From an uncultured Pelagibacteraceae bacterium (GTDB lineage Bacteria > Pseudomonadota > Alphaproteobacteria > Pelagibacterales > Pelagibacteraceae), in the NCBI GenBank assembly GCA_902604245.1, contig CACKXQ010000003.1, positions 26,145-90,144 on the forward strand: 64,000 nucleotides of DNA. Direction: 5' to 3'. The notes beneath the pieces were generated by a model. The model made no database searches. It worked only from the letters and a program-made list of their open reading frames with translations, and was not told the origin of the DNA. Made by a program: the position numbers and the translations under genes. This document shows positions 28,850 through 37,115 of the stretch, piece by piece (position 1 is the stretch's first letter; each line of letters opens with the position of its first letter).

Positions 28850-29458
28850 ATGAGAAGCTTTAGCGAAATAGAAGTAACTACAAAAAAAGCATCTAAAGCT
28901 ATAGGTTTTTCTTGGGGAATATCAGAAGAGGTTGGAAAAAATATTCGATTACTAGAAATGTTTGGACTTCCAGGTCTTAAAAATTTAAACCAATACTACA
29001 AAATTTTTAAAATCAGTAATTTTGAAAATATAGATGAAATATCGGCCACAAATACTCCAAAGACTTTTTATTGTCCTATATTATCTGGATTAAATTTCTT
29101 TGATCAATCTTCATCAATATCTAAATTCAATGAAATTGAAATAAATAAGATTGCTTTTCCACTTATATTTTTATCATTTGTAAGCAGAACTTCTGAAATT
29201 ATTGGTAAGAGAATTTTCTTAAAGATGGATGATAAAGAATTTTTATTTAATTTTAACGAGTCTATTTATTCAAACTATCTAACAGGAGATGTATTGGAAA
29301 AATCAGATAAAATTTATTTAAAATTTTTAGATAATAAGAACAGTTTTACTGAAGATGATTGGTCTGAAATTTATAATTTATCGCTAAAAACTTACGTCGA
29401 TGAAAGTGATAAATCGAGGGAACGAACAGCAGGAGCTGGATTAACAGATAATGACTAA
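28850..29458 (+). CDS. DUF3726-like protein
   Basis: MRSFSEIEVTTKKASKAIGFSWGISEEVGKNIRLLE N-terminus; 4-nt gap after the 551-aa gene. Confidence 0.7.
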   Translation: MRSFSEIEVTTKKASKAIGFSWGISEEVGKNIRLLEMFGLPGLKNLNQYYKIFKISNFENIDEISATNTPKTFYCPILSGLNFFDQSSSISKFNEIEINKIAFPLIFLSFVSRTSEIIGKRIFLKMDDKEFLFNFNESIYSNYLTGDVLEKSDKIYLKFLDNKNSFTEDDWSEIYNLSLKTYVDESDKSRERTAGAGLTDND

Positions 29459-29618
29459 AGAATATGATGCAGAATTAAATAAGAATTTAGAAGCAGATTT
29501 AAATGATATTTGTGAAGAGTGTAAAAAAGAAGACGAAAGTGTAACTCAAAATTTATTCCTTACTGGTTTTAAAATATGCAAATCTTGCAGAACATCTAAA
29601 ACTGTTTTTCCTTTTTAA
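29451..29618 (+). CDS. 55-aa putative zinc-binding microprotein (not in the supplied ORF track)
   Basis: MTKEYDAELNKNLEADLNDICEECKKEDESVTQNLFLTGFKICKSCRTSKTVFPF; overlaps the previous gene by 8 bp; two CxxC motifs. Confidence 0.68.
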   Translation: MTKEYDAELNKNLEADLNDICEECKKEDESVTQNLFLTGFKICKSCRTSKTVFPF

Positions 29619-30160
29619 CTAATATTACTAATTGGAATTGAATTCATCTTATTAATTATGAATGTTATTGATAGAAAAGCTATTATAAGAAAAGATAAAA
29701 ATACTATTCCAAATGATTTCAAGTTAGATTTAAAATTCAAAATTTGTTTGGTTGAAATTATAAGAGATGCAAAAATCCAAAATTGAGTAAGGAAAATAAT
29801 TGGCAGAACTAAGTCAGGTGTTACTGCAAAAAATCTAATTAAACCTGGTGCATGAGCGTATCCCACAGCTATTAAAATCTTTTTAAAAGGAGCTTTACTC
29901 CCTTTATCTGGAAAAATTTTTACTCCAATTACAAAAATAAAAATAGCCCAAACAAACCATGTTAAAAGAGCCGTCAAGCCCGAGATACCAATAGAAGTTC
30001 TTACAATTGAATTTGCCGCTACTGCTCCAGCAACTCCATCAAGTATCATTACAAGACCGGCAAAATAGATTGCAGCTTCACCAAAGTATTTATTATCTCT
30101 ATATAAGCTTTTATCTAATTTTAATGACTTAATAAAAATTTCTAAAAATTGTGCTAACAT
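29615..30160 (-). CDS. YIP1-family integral membrane protein
   Basis: 181 aa, about 5 TM; IAVGYAHAPGLIRF Yip1-like motif. Confidence 0.7.
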   Translation of the reverse strand: MLAQFLEIFIKSLKLDKSLYRDNKYFGEAAIYFAGLVMILDGVAGAVAANSIVRTSIGISGLTALLTWFVWAIFIFVIGVKIFPDKGSKAPFKKILIAVGYAHAPGLIRFFAVTPDLVLPIIFLTQFWIFASLIISTKQILNFKSNLKSFGIVFLSFLIIAFLSITFIINKMNSIPISNIS

Positions 30161-30167
30161 TATAATT

Positions 30168-30190
30168 AGGGAGGAGCTAAACTCCTCCCT
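30168..30190 (-). terminator. Intercistronic hairpin downstream of the DmdA-like gene
   Basis: AGGGAGGAG-CTAAA-CTCCTCCCT, 9-bp perfect GC-rich stem, weak U tract. Confidence 0.65.
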
Positions 30191-30199
30191 TAAAGTTAT

Positions 30200-31558
30200 T
30201 TAACCTTTTACAACTTCTCTTGTATTTGCGTTGTAAGACTCTTTAAATGGTATATCTACCACTACAGCATCAACAGGTTTGCCTGGATTTTCAGAATATT
30301 TTTCTGGTAAGTGTACCTTAAATTTAGTTCCTACTTTTCCTTTTGGAAAACCATTTGCATTCAATGTCCCATCAAATGGCACATAGCCCATTGCAATGTT
30401 CTGTTTCTTTTCGGGATGATACCAGGGAGAAGTAACAAAACCTATTGGTTCTCCACCACCTTCATCAGAAATTAACCAAAAATCAGGCGCATACTCTTCA
30501 ATGGGTTTTCCACCTAATTCAAGACCAACTAATTGAAGTTTGTATGGTTTATGACCTGCTTTTAAATCAGCTTTCATTTTTTCAAGAGCTTTCTTACCAA
30601 CATAATCTGCTTTCTTATCCCATTCTCCTTTACCTGATAATGAAACTTGATAACCTAAATTACATTGAAAAGGATTATGTTGATTGTCCATATCTTGACC
30701 CCAAGAAAGAATTCCAGCTTGAATTCTTCTATGGTGCGCAGGCGCAATAACCATAAGACTATGTTTTTTTCCTGCTTCAAGAACAGCATTCCACATATCC
30801 TCAGCATATAAAGTACATTCTCTTAAATAAATTTCGTATCCAGCTTCACCTGAAAATCCTGATTGAGATATCACACAACTTCTTCCACCGATTTTAGCTT
30901 CTGCTAAACCGTAGAATGGCATATTGTCAAAATCTACTTGATCTCCACATAAATCCTTCATTAATGCTTTAGATTTTGGTCCTTGTATTTGAACCGGACT
31001 TACATCTATCTCATCAATTTCAACATTAAATCTCTCGTCAGCATTTACGCCTTGTAAATAAAGACCTATATCACTATCGGATAAACTAAACCAAAATTCG
31101 TCTTTAGATATTCTTAAAAGAATCGGATCATTTAAAACGCCCCCATATGCGTTGCAAAGAATTACATATCTTGCTCTCATTGGAGAAATTTTTGTGGCAT
31201 CTCTTGTTATTACATAATCAACAAATTTTTCTGCATCTGGACCCTTCACTCTAATTTGTCTTTCCACAGCTACATTCCACATTGTTACATGATTTACTAT
31301 TGCATCATATTCTACCATTGCACCACCATCTTCAGGTTTTACATATCCTCTTGGGTGATAAATACGATTGTATACAGTTGCTCTCCAACAACCTGCTTTC
31401 ATTGATAAATGCCAGTAGGGTGATTTTCTTACACGAGTTGAAATTAACATTTCAACTTTTGTTGGTCCGCTTTGTCTTAAATTATAAGGCACTTTTCTAT
31501 CAGATTGGTCTACTGATGTTACGTGTCTTAGCTTACTATAGTCAAATTCATTAGACAT
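30200..31558 (-). CDS. GcvT-family protein related to DmdA (putative THF-dependent demethylase, substrate unknown)
   Basis: WNVAVERQIRVKGPDAEKF, SLSDSDIGLYLQG, VSPVQIQGPKSKALM, SGFSGEAGYEIYL, GILSWGQDMDNQHNPFQCNLGY; 452 aa, longer than DmdA. Confidence 0.82.
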   Translation of the reverse strand: MSNEFDYSKLRHVTSVDQSDRKVPYNLRQSGPTKVEMLISTRVRKSPYWHLSMKAGCWRATVYNRIYHPRGYVKPEDGGAMVEYDAIVNHVTMWNVAVERQIRVKGPDAEKFVDYVITRDATKISPMRARYVILCNAYGGVLNDPILLRISKDEFWFSLSDSDIGLYLQGVNADERFNVEIDEIDVSPVQIQGPKSKALMKDLCGDQVDFDNMPFYGLAEAKIGGRSCVISQSGFSGEAGYEIYLRECTLYAEDMWNAVLEAGKKHSLMVIAPAHHRRIQAGILSWGQDMDNQHNPFQCNLGYQVSLSGKGEWDKKADYVGKKALEKMKADLKAGHKPYKLQLVGLELGGKPIEEYAPDFWLISDEGGGEPIGFVTSPWYHPEKKQNIAMGYVPFDGTLNANGFPKGKVGTKFKVHLPEKYSENPGKPVDAVVVDIPFKESYNANTREVVKG

Positions 31559-32279
31559 AGTTATTCTCCTTCAACCACTTGTTAGTTTCCTTCAAGCCGC
31601 CGAATGTATAAATGTGAAAATAATCAGTATGCGATTTAACTTTCCCAATTAGATCATTAGGGTCTTTAGGTTTCAATAAATCTAATGCCTTACTAAAATT
31701 AGATTTAAGAAAATTAATGGAATTTTTTGCTCCAACAATATTTGCAAACTTAATTAAGCTTGAAATTTTCATGGGCCCAGTTATTCCAACATGAACTGGT
31801 ATTGTTTGTCTAGAAATAAAGTCAACAATAGGCTGAGAGTCTAGTAACCATTGAGTAACTATATAGTCAGCGTAAGGCTTTTTATCTATCATTGCTTTTT
31901 CTAATTCTGAATCGGATATATCAGGACTACCCTCTGGATGTCCAGCGATTCCGATCTTAATTCCTTCAAAATATCCTGTTTCTAATATCTGATAGGAACT
32001 ATCAAATTTTCCAATTGGTTCTCGACTGCCTCCAATAACCAGAACTTGTTTCACACCTAAATCTTTGCATCTTGAAACATAATCTTTTAATTCACTTTCA
32101 CTATTTATTGATCTAGCTGGAAAATGAGGAACTGGGTTAAATCCTTTTTTTACTAAATCTCCAGATTTATCAGCAGTCTCCTTGTAATCACCTCCAGGTA
32201 GCATTGTGACATATACATCATTAACACCTGGTAAAGTACTAAGATCTGTGTGAGGTCCTATTTCTAATGAAAAATTCAT
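31551..32279 (-). CDS. Short methylenetetrahydrofolate reductase (MetF)-like protein
   Basis: VPHFPARSI, GIAGHPEGSPDI, ADYIVTQWLLDSQPIVDFI; 242 aa; 8-bp overlap with the downstream DmdA-like gene. Confidence 0.82.
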   Translation of the reverse strand: MNFSLEIGPHTDLSTLPGVNDVYVTMLPGGDYKETADKSGDLVKKGFNPVPHFPARSINSESELKDYVSRCKDLGVKQVLVIGGSREPIGKFDSSYQILETGYFEGIKIGIAGHPEGSPDISDSELEKAMIDKKPYADYIVTQWLLDSQPIVDFISRQTIPVHVGITGPMKISSLIKFANIVGAKNSINFLKSNFSKALDLLKPKDPNDLIGKVKSHTDYFHIYTFGGLKETNKWLKENNYV

Positions 32280-32341
32280 TAATAGATAATTATTTATTTT
32301 AAAATAACTGTCTAGAAAAATATTAGATCAAAGTGTCAGGG

Positions 32342-33226
32342 CTATTTTTTCTGACCCCTGTGTTTTTGAATTCTCTGACCATACTGCTGTGTTACTCTGT
32401 CAAAGATGATCGCTAGAGCTACTATGGCCAATCCATTCATCATTCCAAGCGCTAAATATTGATTAGAAATAGCCTGTAAAATAGGTACTCCCAGACCTTT
32501 AACCCCTATCATTGATGCGATTACTACCATTGCCAACGCCATCATAATTGTTTGATTTATTCCTGCGAATATTGTTGGTAATGACAGAGGTATTTGTACA
32601 GATTTTAATTTTTGCATTGGCGTTGCTCCAAACGCTTCACTTGCTTCTAGTGTTTCTTTGTCTACTTCTCTAATTCCAAGATTTGTTAATCTAACGACTG
32701 GCGGCAAAGCATATATACATACTGCCAACAAACCGGGCACTTTTCCAATACCCAAAAGCATAATTATTGGTATAAGATAAACAAAACTTGGAATAGTTTG
32801 CATCATATCTAATATGGGTAACACTGCCTTTTCTGCTCTACTTGATTTTGACATTAATACCCCAATTGGAATACCAACAACTATACAGACTAACGTAGAA
32901 ACAGAAATTATAGCAACAGTTGCCATACAATTTTTCCACATTCCAAAATACCCAATAACTATAAAACAAACCACAGTCCCTATTACTAACTTGATACTTC
33001 TTGATCCTATCCAAGCCAGTAAAGCAAATACTCCAATGACTATTGGCCAAGGACTATTAACTAATAATTTTTCCAACCAAATTAAAAAATATAACAGTGG
33101 ATCAAAAAAACTCTCTATACCGTCGCCATAAGCTCTTGAAAAATCTTTAAAACTTAAATCTATTCCTTTTTTCAACTCTCTTAGAGCTGTTCTATCCATT
33201 ACAGGAATTTTGGTAAAGAAGTCCAT
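32342..33226 (-). CDS. Glycine betaine/proline-type ABC transporter permease
   Basis: EAA loop TLEASEAFGATPMQKLKSVQIPLSLP; MMQTIPSFVYLIPIIMLLGIG. Confidence 0.93.
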   Translation of the reverse strand: MDFFTKIPVMDRTALRELKKGIDLSFKDFSRAYGDGIESFFDPLLYFLIWLEKLLVNSPWPIVIGVFALLAWIGSRSIKLVIGTVVCFIVIGYFGMWKNCMATVAIISVSTLVCIVVGIPIGVLMSKSSRAEKAVLPILDMMQTIPSFVYLIPIIMLLGIGKVPGLLAVCIYALPPVVRLTNLGIREVDKETLEASEAFGATPMQKLKSVQIPLSLPTIFAGINQTIMMALAMVVIASMIGVKGLGVPILQAISNQYLALGMMNGLAIVALAIIFDRVTQQYGQRIQKHRGQKK

Positions 33227-33244
33227 TAATTCTTTTTTTTAAAA

Positions 33245-33270
33245 TCGAACCCGTTTTACAACGGGTTCGA
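33245..33270 (-). terminator. Intercistronic hairpin between betaine-type SBP and permease
   Basis: TCGAACCCGTT-4 nt-AACGGGTTCGA, 11-bp perfect stem, followed by TTTT on the minus strand. Confidence 0.85.
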
Positions 33271-33282
33271 TAATTTATTTGA

Positions 33283-34293
33283 TTAAAGTGCTTTTTTAAT
33301 TTTTTTAGCCGCTGAACTCGAAACCCATTTAGACCAAACGTCCTCTTGTGTTTTCAAAAATTCAATTGCAGCATCTGCACCTTCAGCTTGGTTTTCTCCC
33401 ATCCAAACTAACATTCCATTCATTACTGGACCTGGGTATGTTCTTTTTTCAAGATAATCCATACCTTCTTTTCCAGCAGTTTTTTTGTAATTGTCAGTTG
33501 CGACAGAATAAACTTCAGATTTTACCCATGAAGATTTTAAAGGATTAGCACACTCTTGCTCTGGTTTTGATAAACAGTTATCCCAGTTATCTTTTCCAGC
33601 GTACTCACCCATATCTACAGCTATCATTCCGTATTTACCAATTATAGCAGTTGGTGACCAGTAGTAACCAAACCAGTTTTCACCTCTTTCTGCAGCTTTT
33701 GCAATTGAACCATCAAGACCTGCTGCTGATCCAGTTTCTACTATAGCCCAACCTTTTTCTTCCATTCCCCATGCTCTAAAATGATTTCTGTTACTTAGTT
33801 CACAGTTCCATCCTGGAGGGCAAATATGAAATCCACCTTTTGATGGATCTTCCGGGTGTGGGAATAGATCAGGTCTTTCTAAAATTGCATCGGCAGTTGT
33901 AAGCTCTGGGTGCTTCTCCAAAGTTGCAGGCAATACCCACCAACCTTCACCTAGACCGGTAATTGGTGCTTTATTTATTGAGTGAAGTTTTCCTTCTGCT
34001 ACAGCAGCTTCTAATTCTACTTTTGCTGCATTTGCCCAAAACTCAGGAGCTATATCTGGCTCACCTTTTTCTTGCATCGAAGTAAATGTAGGCATTGTAG
34101 CACCAGGCACAAGCTCAACATTACATCCATAACCTTCTTCTAATATAATTTTGTCAACTTCAGCCATAAAATTTGCAGAAGCCCAGTTCATATTAGCAAT
34201 AGTAATGTCTCCACATTTTGCATTAGCAACATTACCGTACGATGTAACGCCTAAGACAAATAATGCAGAGAGTAATATTCTTTTTAATTTCAT
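33283..34293 (-). CDS. Glycine betaine/proline-type ABC transporter substrate-binding protein (OpuAC-like)
   Basis: Signal peptide; ITIANMNWASANFMAEVDKIILEEGYGCNVELVPG; strong SD TTAGGAGATAATAATG. Confidence 0.92.
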   Translation of the reverse strand: MKLKRILLSALFVLGVTSYGNVANAKCGDITIANMNWASANFMAEVDKIILEEGYGCNVELVPGATMPTFTSMQEKGEPDIAPEFWANAAKVELEAAVAEGKLHSINKAPITGLGEGWWVLPATLEKHPELTTADAILERPDLFPHPEDPSKGGFHICPPGWNCELSNRNHFRAWGMEEKGWAIVETGSAAGLDGSIAKAAERGENWFGYYWSPTAIIGKYGMIAVDMGEYAGKDNWDNCLSKPEQECANPLKSSWVKSEVYSVATDNYKKTAGKEGMDYLEKRTYPGPVMNGMLVWMGENQAEGADAAIEFLKTQEDVWSKWVSSSAAKKIKKAL

Positions 34294-34436
34294 TATTATC
34301 TCCTAATTAATTAATTATAATTCATCAGAACATATAGAAGGATAAATTGCAAACTGGTTTCAACTCTTAGTTGTGTGAAAATTGTCTTTATGCCCTGCAT
34401 ATTTATAAATAAATTGTTAAAAAAATAATAAATCCC

Positions 34437-35066
34437 ATGGCTCAAAAAGACGTCGGCAATAAAGTACCCATTTATAAACTTAAAGAAACAAAAGAGGTTA
34501 TGGAATTCTATGATGAATGGGGATTAAACAATAAATATGACAAAGACATGCTTGATTGGAATTATACAGGTCCAAAAGAAACGTCAGAGGTATTTGCAAA
34601 ATACCAAAAAGATAAAAATATAAAAATTTATGATGCTGGATGTGGCACAGGTTTAGTTGGTTTAGAGTTAAAAAAATATGGTTTTTCTGACTTTTATGGT
34701 GCTGATTTATCACAAAAACTTTTAGATTTAGTTCCAAACAATCTTTATAAGAAATTAGAAAAAGTTGATTTAAATAAACCAATAAATGAAAAAGATAATG
34801 ATTACGACGCATTAATGTGCGTTGGAACATTTACTTTTGGTCATGTGAAACCACCAGCCCTTGATGAATTTATAAGGATCACAAAAAACAAAGGTCTTAT
34901 TTGCTTTACAATTAATGAAGGCATTCATGAAGAGTATGGTTTTGACAAGAAAATTCAAAAATTAACTGAGGAAAAAAAGTGGACAGAATTAGAATTTTTT
35001 AAATCAGATTATATAGCAAGTAAAGATGTCAATGCTTGGTTGGGTCTATACGAAGTGACTAAATAA
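34437..35066 (+). CDS. Class I SAM-dependent methyltransferase
   Basis: IYDAGCGTGLVGLELKKYG motif I, FYGADLSQKLLDL. Confidence 0.88.
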   Translation: MAQKDVGNKVPIYKLKETKEVMEFYDEWGLNNKYDKDMLDWNYTGPKETSEVFAKYQKDKNIKIYDAGCGTGLVGLELKKYGFSDFYGADLSQKLLDLVPNNLYKKLEKVDLNKPINEKDNDYDALMCVGTFTFGHVKPPALDEFIRITKNKGLICFTINEGIHEEYGFDKKIQKLTEEKKWTELEFFKSDYIASKDVNAWLGLYEVTK

Positions 35067-36241
35067 TGTCAGATATTTACAAGATTATAGAAAAGAAGAA
35101 ATTAGAAGTTGTTAAAAAACCAATTAGCAAAGCTCATGGTCTACCAAATGAGTGTTATACAAATAAAGAGTATACTTTAATAGAAAGAAAAAAACTTTTT
35201 GAAGATAAATGGACAGTAATCGGCGCAGCAAGCTCATTGCCCAAAGCAGGAGATGTAAAGCCATTTGATCTCCTAGGTCTACCGTTGCTTATAGTAAGAA
35301 ATAAAAAAAATAAAATTAAAGTTTTTCATAATGTATGTAGTCATAGAGGTGTAAAACTTGTAGATAAACCTGGTAACATAAGAAATGTAATCAGATGTCC
35401 TTACCATTCTTGGTCTTATACAGCGGATGGAGAATTAGTAGCCACTCCTCATATTGGCGGCATGAACAAACATCAAAGCTCAAAATTTGATAAATCAAAA
35501 AACAATCTTAAAGAAATAAAATCTTATGTGTGGCTTGATTTAATAATTGTAAATGTCAGTAACAATCAAATCCCTTTTAAAGAATATATCAAACCCTTAG
35601 ACAAAAGATGGTCTAAATTTTGGATTAGTAAAGATAGAGAGTTAATAAATCACGCTAATGATTTTGGATACTTTAAATTAAAAGCAAAATGTAACTGGAA
35701 ATTTGCAATTGAGAATTACTGTGAGAGTTATCATTTGCCTTGGGTACATCCTGGACTAAATGAATATTCCAAAATAGATGATCATTATCATATACAAGGT
35801 TTACCCAATCGATTTGCTGGACAAGGAACAAAAAATTATAATCCTAAATTTAAAGGAAAGGAAAAATTTCCAAGCTTTCCTAATTGGCCAAAAAATAAAG
35901 AGAATATTGCAGAGTATGTTGCTCTTTTTCCTAATGTTATGTTAGGTATTCATAAAGATCATTATTATGCATATTGGCTAGAGCCAATAGATCATGAAAA
36001 TACTTTAGAACATATGGAGATATATTATGTTGGTAAAAAAGCTGCTAAATCTAAAAAATTTAAATCATTGAGAAAACAAAACCATAAATTGTGGGAAGGT
36101 ATTCAGAAAGAAGATGTAGATATCATTCAACGGATGCAAATAGGCCGCAATTCCAATGCATATAATGGTGGAAATTTTTCTCCTGATATGGATAATCCCT
36201 GTCATCAATTTCACAAGTGGGTATCAACTAATCTTGTGTAG
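35066..36241 (+). CDS. Rieske non-heme iron oxygenase alpha subunit (choline/betaine monooxygenase-like)
   Basis: CSHRGVKL-x-CPYHSWSY Rieske motif; NYCESYHLPWVHPGL mononuclear Fe site. Confidence 0.9.
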   Translation: MSDIYKIIEKKKLEVVKKPISKAHGLPNECYTNKEYTLIERKKLFEDKWTVIGAASSLPKAGDVKPFDLLGLPLLIVRNKKNKIKVFHNVCSHRGVKLVDKPGNIRNVIRCPYHSWSYTADGELVATPHIGGMNKHQSSKFDKSKNNLKEIKSYVWLDLIIVNVSNNQIPFKEYIKPLDKRWSKFWISKDRELINHANDFGYFKLKAKCNWKFAIENYCESYHLPWVHPGLNEYSKIDDHYHIQGLPNRFAGQGTKNYNPKFKGKEKFPSFPNWPKNKENIAEYVALFPNVMLGIHKDHYYAYWLEPIDHENTLEHMEIYYVGKKAAKSKKFKSLRKQNHKLWEGIQKEDVDIIQRMQIGRNSNAYNGGNFSPDMDNPCHQFHKWVSTNLV

Positions 36242-36254
36242 AAAGTGAAAATTT

Positions 36255-36695
36255 ATGTATAGACCATTACCAGATGAGCTTACAATTAAGCATTCTCCTA
36301 TTGAAGGTCTTGGTTTATTTGCAACAAAGGAAATAAAAGCAAATACATTTATTGGTATTACACATATTAGAGACGAACAATTCGAAAATAAATATATTAG
36401 AACTCCATTAGGTGGATTTTATAATCACTCAGATAGTCCAACAATTCAAAGACTAGTATCAAATGTTTTACCAACTTTAAAATTTGGTGATCCAATTGAT
36501 CCAACCGTTAAAGCAAAAAAATTTAACGATAACGATGATAATCTAGAAAATATGTATTACAATTTATTAGAGAAACCTGATGCTAAATACTTTTTTATGG
36601 TATCAATAAAAGATCTAAAGCCAGGTGATGAACTATGTGCAAATTATAATCTTTATACTTACCCGAAGACTGGTGTAGGTATTCAAATGCTATAA
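36255..36695 (+). CDS. SET-domain protein
   Basis: SPIEGLGLFATKEI, GGFYNHSDSPT, LKPGDELCANYNLY. Confidence 0.83.
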   Translation: MYRPLPDELTIKHSPIEGLGLFATKEIKANTFIGITHIRDEQFENKYIRTPLGGFYNHSDSPTIQRLVSNVLPTLKFGDPIDPTVKAKKFNDNDDNLENMYYNLLEKPDAKYFFMVSIKDLKPGDELCANYNLYTYPKTGVGIQML

Positions 36696-36704
36696 TTTCT
36701 TTTA

Positions 36705-37115
36705 ATGAAAATAATTTTAATAATGGGTCTGCCGGGAGCAGGCAAAACGACTTTAGCTGAACAACTAGCTCCAAAACTTAATGCAAAAAGATTAAATGCA
36801 GATGAAGTTAGAAAAGCTGCAGATGATTGGGATTTTTCAAAGGAAGGAAGAAAAAGACAAGCAAAAAGAATGGCAGATTTTGCATTAAAATTAAAAAATG
36901 AAGGTAATTTTGTTGTTGCTGATTTTATTTGTCCTACACCTGAAGCAAGGAGTTTGTTTCCTGCTGATTACACAATTTGGGTTGATACAATTAAAGAAGG
37001 AAGATTTGAAGATACAAATCAGATGTTTATTAAGCCTGAAAAATATGATTTTCATGTAACCTCCCAAGATGCTAGTGTTTGGGCTGAAAAAATTTTAAAG
37101 GAGATAGACCAATGA
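36705..37115 (+). CDS. P-loop kinase, adenylylsulfate-kinase (CysC)-like
   Basis: IMGLPGAGKTTLAEQLAPKLNAKRLNADEVRKA, VVADFICPTPEARSLF. Confidence 0.82.
   Translation: MKIILIMGLPGAGKTTLAEQLAPKLNAKRLNADEVRKAADDWDFSKEGRKRQAKRMADFALKLKNEGNFVVADFICPTPEARSLFPADYTIWVDTIKEGRFEDTNQMFIKPEKYDFHVTSQDASVWAEKILKEIDQ

Noticed and set aside
30200-31558. Calling this gene dmdA itself
   Set aside because: Shares DmdA-type motifs but is about 80 residues longer than the DmdA length I know, with a different N-terminus and extra C-terminal region, and is linked to metF-like and betaine-type transport genes; kept as a DmdA-like paralogue.
34361-34373. Palindrome CAACTcttAGTTG upstream of the betaine-type SBP
   Set aside because: Short 5-3-5 repeat with no known operator match; could arise by chance.
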